In this document: one piece after another, positions 27,483 through 34,150 of the stretch
Position numbering within the stretch: the stretch's first letter is position 1
How the letters are laid out: each line of letters opens with the position of its first letter
DNA from: Bacteroidota bacterium
Lineage (GTDB): Bacteria > Bacteroidota > Bacteroidia > Chitinophagales > Chitinophagaceae
Length of the DNA stretch: 64,000 nucleotides
NCBI GenBank assembly: GCA_029573235.1
Contig: JAKQGX010000027.1
Span: 100,504 to 164,503, forward strand
Reading direction: 5' to 3'
Translations under genes and position numbers: made by a program
Notes under the pieces: generated by a model
The model's database searches: none
Seen by the model: only the letters and a program-made list of their open reading frames with translations
What the model was told of the DNA's origin: nothing

Positions 27483-28514
27483 TTAGTGCTTATAAAATTT
27501 TTGTGTTGCTGTTTGTTTGCCGTTGGATACTTGCAGTAAGTACATGCCGGATGGTAAGTGGGCAATCGAAACAACATTCGTAGCATCCGTAACTATTTGT
27601 TGTGACAGTTGTTTTCCGGTCATGTCTGTAACGGTTAATGTTTTTACTTGTTTGGGGTCAACGTTTACGAATATCTCCGTAGATGCAGGATTGGGGTACA
27701 ATTTAGCAATATAGTTTTCGGTAGTAGCAACCGTTGTAGGCAAGGTTATTTGTACATCCAAATTATCCATACAGAAATATGCCGGTGTGTTCATGCCATA
27801 TATCGGATGGTTGTCAGATGAAGTTAATGAAAACTCAAGGCTGTCAATGTAGTTTCCGAAGCTGGTTAAATCTACCCACTGCCAATCTCTTACGATATAG
27901 TCACTGTCATTATCATTAAAACGAAAATCCGCCAGATAAAAATCTACGCTATCGTTCAGCTTGCTTCCATTGTAATAGGCATGAATGGTCAGTTTGAACC
28001 AATCAGGATAGGCCCCTTGTGCAAGCCCTGAGTTAGTGCCTGTGGTGTCGCCAAATTTTCTTGAAGCAAAGTTGCCCTCTTTCATGGCACGATAAGCATA
28101 GGTGCTGTTGTTGATGTAAAAGCCATTTATCTTTTTCAAAGAAGTAGGCGTGCCCGCACCGGAAAATAGGATTCTTTTCTTGCTGACATAACCTTCAAAA
28201 TATACAGCATAATTAGAAGAGCCATTGTATCCATTGCCTGCAATGGTGGCGTACTCATTGAGGTACGTTCCATCAACGGTGTCTGTTCTGTTTGAATTGG
28301 CAAAACCACCGGACCATACACCGCCCCAAGCAGTGTCATACACACAAGAGAAATGGATAGGCCCCACATCTTGCCCTACATCTTGTCCGGGTTGCGAGTA
28401 GTTCAGGTAGAAGGTATCTTGTTTGGGTAATACTAGTTCTTCAAAAGTGATTACCTGTGCTTGTGCTGTGCTGACTGTCGCTGCAGTCAAAAGTGAAAAT
28501 AGAATCTTACGCAT
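27483..28514 (-). CDS. DUF4465 surface protein with T9SS type A signal
   Basis: 343 residues, first gene after the cobalamin riboswitch. Signal peptide about 1-19 (ending AQAQ). The mature part matches DUF4465: ITFEELVLPKQDTFYLNY, WGGVWSGGFANSNRTDT, YAVYFEG, and YSHSVDFYLADFRF-like DSVDFYLADFRFNDNDSDYI with a conserved WQWVDLTSFG. The tail (about 275-343) is a type A T9SS domain, KLYPNPASTEIFVNVD to GMYLLQVSNGKQTATQKF. DUF4465 proteins are frequent in cobalamin loci of Bacteroidota, usually as lipoproteins; here the attachment is by T9SS. B12 binding is inferred, not shown. Confidence 0.88.
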   Translation of the reverse strand: MRKILFSLLTAATVSTAQAQVITFEELVLPKQDTFYLNYSQPGQDVGQDVGPIHFSCVYDTAWGGVWSGGFANSNRTDTVDGTYLNEYATIAGNGYNGSSNYAVYFEGYVSKKRILFSGAGTPTSLKKINGFYINNSTYAYRAMKEGNFASRKFGDTTGTNSGLAQGAYPDWFKLTIHAYYNGSKLNDSVDFYLADFRFNDNDSDYIVRDWQWVDLTSFGNYIDSLEFSLTSSDNHPIYGMNTPAYFCMDNLDVQITLPTTVATTENYIAKLYPNPASTEIFVNVDPKQVKTLTVTDMTGKQLSQQIVTDATNVVSIAHLPSGMYLLQVSNGKQTATQKFYKH

Positions 28515-28530
28515 GAATATATGTTTAAAT

Positions 28531-28590
28531 AAAAAAAACTACTTCATCCCGCTAAGACTATTGGTATAATGGATAAGAAAAGCAAAGTAG
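28531..28590 (-). terminator. Possible expression-platform terminator of the B12 riboswitch
   Basis: On the minus strand CTACTT (28590-28585) can pair with AAGTAG (28544-28539), with further pairing inside the long loop, and is followed at once by eight T's (28538-28531). It lies between the riboswitch and the first gene, where a B12-dependent terminator would be expected. The stem is weak and interrupted, so this is tentative. Confidence 0.35.
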
Positions 28591-28635
28591 CCGTCACTTA
28601 CCTGCGCCTTTAGTCCCGAAAGCGGATAAAAAATG

Positions 28636-28812
28636 GTACAAAGGCAGGTCTTCTGACTCGCTTCTTTTCTTTTGCGCCTTCCCACTCTTATTATAGAGCA
28701 GTGGCAATAGATAGCAAAAGAAATAGTACTTGAAGCATACAGCATCGGGTAATGTCAAGGATTTGCACCTTGTTCCCTTTTCATTTCACAACACTAGATT
28801 GTGAAAAACCTT
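28636..28812 (-). ncRNA. Cobalamin (B12) riboswitch
   Basis: Read on the minus strand, the conserved core of the AdoCbl-type element appears in order: GGGAAC (28777-28772), GGTGCAAATCC (28769-28759), ACCCGATGCTGTA (28750-28738), GCCACTGC (28705-28698), GGGAAGGCG (28683-28675), and the B12 box GTCAGAAGACCTGCC (28657-28643). Order and spacing fit the class; the box differs from the usual GCCAGGAGACCTGCC at two places. A TACTTTTG promoter box sits just upstream. It should turn the four-gene uptake operon down when cobalamin is plentiful. Ends are estimated to within about 10 bases. Confidence 0.94.
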
Positions 28813-28819
28813 TGCGACG

Positions 28820-28827
28820 CAAAAGTA
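28820..28827 (-). promoter_or_regulatory. TAnnTTTG promoter box of the cobalamin operon
   Basis: The minus strand reads TACTTTTG, an exact match, placing the transcript start near 28813, right at the beginning of the riboswitch. No TTG at -33 is seen; that region is a T run, part of the upstream terminator. Confidence 0.5.
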
Positions 28828-28842
28828 GGGGTATTGGGCTTA

Positions 28843-28885
28843 GAAAAAAAATAATCTACCGGCAGTTTGCCAACCGGTAGATTAT
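28843..28885 (-). terminator. Strong terminator after the CoA-transferase gene
   Basis: A perfect 12-bp stem (28851-28862 with 28874-28885) is followed on the minus strand by eight T's. It lies 47 bases past the CoA-transferase stop and insulates the riboswitch promoter downstream. Confidence 0.88.
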
Positions 28886-28932
28886 TGATGTAAAAACGAA
28901 AAGTAAGTATAGCGTGATGTACTTTACAACTA

Positions 28933-30210
28933 TTATTTCCCGAATCGTTCAAAATAGGCTTTCTCCAAGGCTTCCCTATGATCGGGATGTGCAATGCTGA
29001 TGAGTAATTGTGCACGTTGCTTCAGGCTTTTGCCATACAGATTTACCACTCCATGCTCCGTCACGATGTAGTGCACATGTCCTCTTGTAGTGACCACTCC
29101 AGCACCGGGATTTAATTGGGGTACTATGCGTGAAATACCTTTTCCGGTAATGGATGGAAGCGCTATGATGGGCTTACCACCTTCCGAAAGAGAAGCACCG
29201 CGCATAAAATCCATTTGACCGCCAATACCCGAAAACTGATACATGCCCAACGAGTCGGAGCATATTTGCCCGGTGAGGTCTATTTCAATGGCACTATTAA
29301 TGGCTACCACTTTTTTGTTTTTACGAATGATGGCAGTATCGTTTACGAAGGATACATCTTTGAACTCCACAGTGGGGTTGTCGTTCACGAAATCATACAC
29401 TCTTTTTGTACCTACTATGAAGGAGGTAACGGTTTTGCCCGGTAATACGTTTTTATAAGCATTCGTTATCACGCCTTTTTCTACTAAAGGCACCATGCCA
29501 TCCGAAAACATTTCGGTGTGTACTCCCAAGTCTTTGTGGTGAGTGAGGTAGCGCAACGTAGCATCGGGTATAGCGCCAATGCCCATTTGCAAGGTCGACC
29601 GGTCTTCGATCAATCCGGCTACCAGTGCCCCGATTTTCTGTGATGCGGCTGTTGTTTTTTCGGCATACACCACTTCTTGCAAAGGGGCATCTTCCCATGT
29701 CATGGCGTCAAAGCGACTGAAGTGTATTTGTCCATCGCCATGTGTGCGCGGCATATTGGGGTTTATTTGTGCAATCACCTTTCGAGCTGTTTTTACTGCA
29801 GCTAATGCAGCATCTACAGAAGTGCCCAACGTGCAATATCCATGCGCATCAGGAGGCGATACTTGTACCATAGCTACATCAATGGGCAGGTAACCATCCA
29901 GAAATAAGCGTGGAGTTTCGCTGAGGAAAACCGGAACATAATCGCCATAAGCGCTATTCGCCCACTCCCGCACATTTGCCGATACAAATAGTGAGTTGAG
30001 AAAAAAACTTTTTTTAACAGCGTCATTATTCCATTCAAAATTGCCAAAGGTGCTAATGGCTAACAGTTCTACATCGTTCACTTCGCCGGCGCGACGCAGC
30101 AAACTGTTTACTAAAGTAACCGGAGTAGCTGCACTCCCATGAATAAAAACGCGATTGCCGCTGGAGATCAATTTTACAGCGTCTTCGGCAGTACTATATG
30201 CAATGTTCAT
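28933..30210 (-). CDS. Acetyl-CoA hydrolase/CoA-transferase family protein
   Basis: 425-residue cytosolic enzyme moving CoA between acyl groups (Cat1/4-hydroxybutyrate CoA-transferase family). Typical stretches are AEDAVKLISSGNRVFIHGSA (near 8-27), VAMVQVSPPDAHGYCTLGTS, LQMGIGAIPDATLRYL and LGVHTEMFSDGMVPLVEKG with the Glu expected to carry the CoA thioester, then GIGGQMDFMRGASLSEGGK. The substrate pair (acetate, butyrate, 4-hydroxybutyrate) cannot be told from sequence. The start at 30210 (MNIAYSTAEDAV) is chosen over an open frame reaching 153 bases further into the divergent helicase's leader. A TATATTTG box lies about 30 bases upstream. Confidence 0.92.
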   Translation of the reverse strand: MNIAYSTAEDAVKLISSGNRVFIHGSAATPVTLVNSLLRRAGEVNDVELLAISTFGNFEWNNDAVKKSFFLNSLFVSANVREWANSAYGDYVPVFLSETPRLFLDGYLPIDVAMVQVSPPDAHGYCTLGTSVDAALAAVKTARKVIAQINPNMPRTHGDGQIHFSRFDAMTWEDAPLQEVVYAEKTTAASQKIGALVAGLIEDRSTLQMGIGAIPDATLRYLTHHKDLGVHTEMFSDGMVPLVEKGVITNAYKNVLPGKTVTSFIVGTKRVYDFVNDNPTVEFKDVSFVNDTAIIRKNKKVVAINSAIEIDLTGQICSDSLGMYQFSGIGGQMDFMRGASLSEGGKPIIALPSITGKGISRIVPQLNPGAGVVTTRGHVHYIVTEHGVVNLYGKSLKQRAQLLISIAHPDHREALEKAYFERFGK

Positions 30211-30240
30211 AGTAATGGATTGGATTAATTTTTTGCGTGG

Positions 30241-30248
30241 CAAATATA
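30241..30248 (-). promoter_or_regulatory. TAnnTTTG promoter box for the CoA-transferase
   Basis: The minus strand reads TATATTTG, an exact match, 30 bases before the chosen start. It supports that start over the longer frame, which would begin upstream of the promoter. Confidence 0.45.
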
Positions 30249-30353
30249 CAGGGACAATGTTTAGCGTTTTGTGAAAGGATTTTATTCTTGAAGGACAAAG
30301 TTGTAGCTTGCCTTTACCAATAGGAAGTGAAACTATTGGCATGCTATTACGAT

Positions 30354-33300
30354 ATGAAAACACTCAATGAAGCCGCTTTCAGTAAGCGATACCAAGAACT
30401 GAACCCTCAACAAAAAGAAGCTGTAGATACGATATATGGCCCGGTGATGGTAATAGCCGGTCCGGGAACCGGAAAGACCGAAGTGCTTGCCATGCGCATT
30501 GCCAACCTGCTGCGTAGTGATGTACAAGTAAAGCCGCATGAAATACTTTGCCTCACTTTTACCGATGAAGGTGCCGTAGCTATGCGTACGCGTTTGTTGA
30601 GCATCGTGGGTGAGCAAGCACATAAAATAAACATCTACACTTTTCACTCTTTTTGCAATAGTATTATACAATCCCAAACCGAATACTTTGGTTGGAGGGA
30701 TTTGCAGCCGATATCCGATTTAGAGAAAATGGATTTGGTATATGATATCATTGAAAACTTAGAGCAAGGACATTTGCTTCGGAAATTGAAAGGCAATCTG
30801 CACCAAGATGCTAAGAGTTTAATTAAATTTTTTAGCTTGATGAAAACAGAAGATTGGTCTCCACAACGTGTAAACGATGCAATAGACAGTTATTTGAAAA
30901 GTTTGCCCGAAAATGAGAAGTATAAATACAAGAGAGGAAATGCTAAGGCCGGAATAAAAGCCGGTGACCCGAAAACAAATGATATTGAACTGGAAACAAA
31001 GCGCATGGAGCGTACACGTGCGGCTTCTATGCTTTTCCAACGGTATGAAGAGTGCATGAAATCCGCCGGTTGGTATGACTTTGACGATATGATATTATGG
31101 GTGTTGAAGGCATTTAAAGACCGTCCCGAATTTTTACAATCACAACAAGAGCGCTTTCAGTTTTTTTTGGTTGATGAGTTTCAAGATACTAATGGAGCAC
31201 AGTACGAATTACTCTGCCGGCTTGCAGATTATTGGCAAGACCCCAATGTATTTATTGTAGGAGATGACGACCAGTCTATTTTTGAATTTCAAGGAGCACG
31301 ACTGGGGAATATCATAGACTATGTCAATAAATACGAGTCGAGCATTAAAGTCATTACCCTCACTGAAAACTATCGATCATCCCAATTGATACTGGATAAA
31401 GCAAAGGCAACGATTGATAATAACCTTTTGCGATTGGTCAATCAGACACCGAAGTTGCAGTTACAAAAAATTATTACATCCGCGAATATACGCTTCCAAA
31501 CCGAAGATTGCCCGAAGCCTCAGGTTACTTGCTATACCAATACGTTGCAAGAAGAGTTGCAAGTTGTAAAAGCGATAGAAGCATTGCATCAGTCCGGTGT
31601 GCCACTACATCAAGTAGCCGTATTATATGCACAGCATAAGCAAGTCGATAATATCATTGCATTAATGGAGCGCAAAAAGTTGCCGTATTGGGTGCGCAAG
31701 CCGGTCAATATTATAACCCTCCCCATCATACGGCAACTCATCAACCTACTTCAGTATCTGCAAGCCGAATATCAAGCACCACTTAGTGGAGAAGAATGGA
31801 TATTTTCTGTACTGCATAGCCCCTTCTTTGAGGTCTCTCCCATTGATATTGCCACATTATGTTTGTACCTGCAAGAAAAACAAGCCAAGCACAGCCGCTG
31901 GCGTTTCTTGCTACAAGACGCCTTATTGCTGGAGACCCTTCCATTAGAGCGAAGTAGTGCACTCCGAAAACTTGGGGAAAACTTGGAGCGTTGGATCAAA
32001 GAACTACCGACACTTACGCTTCCGATGCTCATTCAAAAGCTTCTGTATGATGGAGGAGTTGTGCCTTGGGTGATGAAAGGGGAAAACTCTATTTGGGAAA
32101 TGCAAGTTCTGCATACCTTCTTTGAATTTATCAAAACGGAATGTGAAAAGAAGCCGCGCATCAGCATTAAAGATTTGTTGGACATCTTTAGTCGCATGGA
32201 GAAAGAAGGTATCCCGCTTTCTATTCAACGTACGGTTCAGCAAAACGACGGCGTTCGTTTTTATACCGTGTATAGTGCCAAGGGACATGAGTTTGAGCAT
32301 GTATTCATGATAGGTCTTACCAAGAATTTTTGGGAGAAAAAAAATGGCGACAATAAAGGATTTTCTTTGCCCGATACCCTTACGATGACCGCCGATGTAA
32401 CGCAAGATGTTGAAAACTCAGTGGAAGTGGCTCGACGACTGTTTTATGTAGCCATGACAAGGGCGAAAAAATATTTATACGTATCATATTCCAAGCAAGA
32501 CAACAAATCCAAACCTTTGGAAGCAACGATGTTTATTGATGAAATCAGTTCAAGCGAGGAAAGAACTTTTGTAGAAACCGAAGATGCAGCCATCGCAGAA
32601 CATATAGCAGCCATACTGTCGCCGGCGCCCACCATCAATAATGTATTAGCCAAAAAAGAACTAATTGATAAGCGGCTGGAAAATTTTTCGCTCAGTGTTT
32701 CTACGATGAACAAATATTTGAAATGCCCCTTATCCTTTTATTTTGAACAAATACTTCGTGTTCCCGAAGCCAAGTCAGATGCTTTGGCCTTTGGTATTGC
32801 TATTCACTTTGCCTTAGAGCAATTATTTAAAAAAATGTCGGCTGATGCACAGCAGCAATTTCCTTCAAAAGAGATAGTCATAAAAGATTTTGAATACTCG
32901 ATGAGGCGCCAGGAAGGAGCTTTCACCCCTTTGCAATACCAGCGTAGAGTAGAGTTGGGTGCCCAGGTACTATCTGAGTATTACGACCGGTACATTACAG
33001 AATTCAACAAGATTGCCATCACAGAGTACAATATTAGTTCGGTCACTATAAACGGTGTACCGGCAAAAGGAAAGGTAGATAAAATTGAATTTGATGGACA
33101 CAATTGTGTAGTGGTAGATTATAAAACAGGCAATTCCGATTACAGTAAGAAGAAAGAATTGAATGGTCCAAATGACGCCAATCCGAACGGTGGTGATTAT
33201 TGGCGGCAAATGATTTTCTACAAACTATTATTAGAAAACTATCCTGCTGCAAGCGGTTGGCACATGACTGCCGGCATTTTTGACTTTGTTGAAAAAAACA

Positions 33301-33500
33301 AATCGGATAATTACACCCGCTTAGCCATCCCTATTCAAGAGCAAGATGTCACCTTTGTAAAGCATCAAATAAAAGATGTGTACACACGCATCCAACAACA
33401 CGAATTTGAGGAGGGGTGCAATGACGAGAATTGCAGATGGTGTAAATTTGCCAAGACATACCAGCTAACGGCAGCGCCGGAAATGGATATCCTAATTTAA
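30354..33500 (+). CDS. UvrD/Rep-type DNA helicase fused to an AddB-like Fe-S nuclease
   Basis: 1048 residues. The helicase part has Walker A AGPGTGKT (35-42), Walker B FFLVDEFQDTNGAQYELL near 280, GDDDQSIFEFQGAR, motif V VYSAKGHEFEHVF and motif VI RLFYVAMTRAKKYLYVS. The last 250 residues form a PD-(D/E)xK nuclease: KGKVDKIEF with its Asp and VVDYKTGN with D-x-K. One Cys lies before the domain (YLKCPLSFYF) and a C-x4-C-x2-C group near the end (GCNDENCRWC), the arrangement that binds a 4Fe-4S cluster in AddB and Cas4 nucleases. It probably unwinds and trims broken DNA. ATG at 30354 preferred to GTG at 30327. Six bases separate it from the next gene. Confidence 0.93.
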   Translation: MKTLNEAAFSKRYQELNPQQKEAVDTIYGPVMVIAGPGTGKTEVLAMRIANLLRSDVQVKPHEILCLTFTDEGAVAMRTRLLSIVGEQAHKINIYTFHSFCNSIIQSQTEYFGWRDLQPISDLEKMDLVYDIIENLEQGHLLRKLKGNLHQDAKSLIKFFSLMKTEDWSPQRVNDAIDSYLKSLPENEKYKYKRGNAKAGIKAGDPKTNDIELETKRMERTRAASMLFQRYEECMKSAGWYDFDDMILWVLKAFKDRPEFLQSQQERFQFFLVDEFQDTNGAQYELLCRLADYWQDPNVFIVGDDDQSIFEFQGARLGNIIDYVNKYESSIKVITLTENYRSSQLILDKAKATIDNNLLRLVNQTPKLQLQKIITSANIRFQTEDCPKPQVTCYTNTLQEELQVVKAIEALHQSGVPLHQVAVLYAQHKQVDNIIALMERKKLPYWVRKPVNIITLPIIRQLINLLQYLQAEYQAPLSGEEWIFSVLHSPFFEVSPIDIATLCLYLQEKQAKHSRWRFLLQDALLLETLPLERSSALRKLGENLERWIKELPTLTLPMLIQKLLYDGGVVPWVMKGENSIWEMQVLHTFFEFIKTECEKKPRISIKDLLDIFSRMEKEGIPLSIQRTVQQNDGVRFYTVYSAKGHEFEHVFMIGLTKNFWEKKNGDNKGFSLPDTLTMTADVTQDVENSVEVARRLFYVAMTRAKKYLYVSYSKQDNKSKPLEATMFIDEISSSEERTFVETEDAAIAEHIAAILSPAPTINNVLAKKELIDKRLENFSLSVSTMNKYLKCPLSFYFEQILRVPEAKSDALAFGIAIHFALEQLFKKMSADAQQQFPSKEIVIKDFEYSMRRQEGAFTPLQYQRRVELGAQVLSEYYDRYITEFNKIAITEYNISSVTINGVPAKGKVDKIEFDGHNCVVVDYKTGNSDYSKKKELNGPNDANPNGGDYWRQMIFYKLLLENYPAASGWHMTAGIFDFVEKNKSDNYTRLAIPIQEQDVTFVKHQIKDVYTRIQQHEFEEGCNDENCRWCKFAKTYQLTAAPEMDILI

Positions 33501-33506
33501 TCCCCT

Positions 33507-34148
33507 TTGAGCGATCATTACAAGACACTAAGAGTACCGCCTAGAGCCACTTTGGAGGAAATAAAAAAAGCCTATAGAAAGTTGGCAAAAGAGTACCATC
33601 CGGATAAAAATGCACATCATGCAGCGCCGATATTATTTCGGGAAGTGCAGCATGCCTACTCCGTTTTGTCGGATAGTAAAGCCCGAAAGAAGTATGATGC
33701 AGAGCGCTATTATTCGGGCAGGTATGCAAAAGAAGACAGTGTCAAAAAAGATACCTCGTGGGTATTGCAACAGTCTGCTCAACTACAGGCGCATGTTAGT
33801 AAATTGTATTCTGCCGATATTCATCAACAAATGCTTCACGACTATATCATGGCATTACTTTCTGAGGAGCATTTGGCAATGATGCAACTAGAAAATAATA
33901 CCACAGAGATAGAAGCTATCGTTCGTCATCTGATGGCAGCGACAGAAAAAATGGAGTATCGTTTTTTAGTACGGGTTTATGATAAACTAAAGGTGCTTGC
34001 ATCAGACAACGAAGCTTTGCAACCCATGATTCTTGAAAGATGGCAGTATATAACCCAACAACATCGTTATCGGAAGTGGCAACCCATCGGTATTATTTGC
34101 ATTGCCATTGTGCTTTGCCTGTTTATGTACTTGTTGTATAAACGGTAA
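33507..34148 (+). CDS. DnaJ-domain protein with C-terminal membrane anchor, TTG start
   Basis: 213 residues. Residues 3-65 are a J domain with the HPD triad at 31-33 (KEYHPDKN), so it should stimulate the ATPase of a DnaK-type chaperone. The middle is helical without zinc-finger or Gly/Phe-rich parts, and residues 190-210 (PIGIICIAIVLCLFMYLLYK) form a tail anchor with a cytosolic J domain. This is a type III J protein, not DnaJ itself. The only start compatible with a full J domain is TTG at 33507. It follows the helicase-nuclease by 6 bases and ends 2 bases from the convergent exporter gene. Confidence 0.86.
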   Translation: MSDHYKTLRVPPRATLEEIKKAYRKLAKEYHPDKNAHHAAPILFREVQHAYSVLSDSKARKKYDAERYYSGRYAKEDSVKKDTSWVLQQSAQLQAHVSKLYSADIHQQMLHDYIMALLSEEHLAMMQLENNTTEIEAIVRHLMAATEKMEYRFLVRVYDKLKVLASDNEALQPMILERWQYITQQHRYRKWQPIGIICIAIVLCLFMYLLYKR

Positions 34149-34150
34149 GT

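Noticed and set aside
28539..28745. Minus-strand open frame of 68 codons before the DUF4465 gene
   Set aside because: It lies across the riboswitch and its platform; the conserved RNA elements explain the sequence, and the translation has no protein features.
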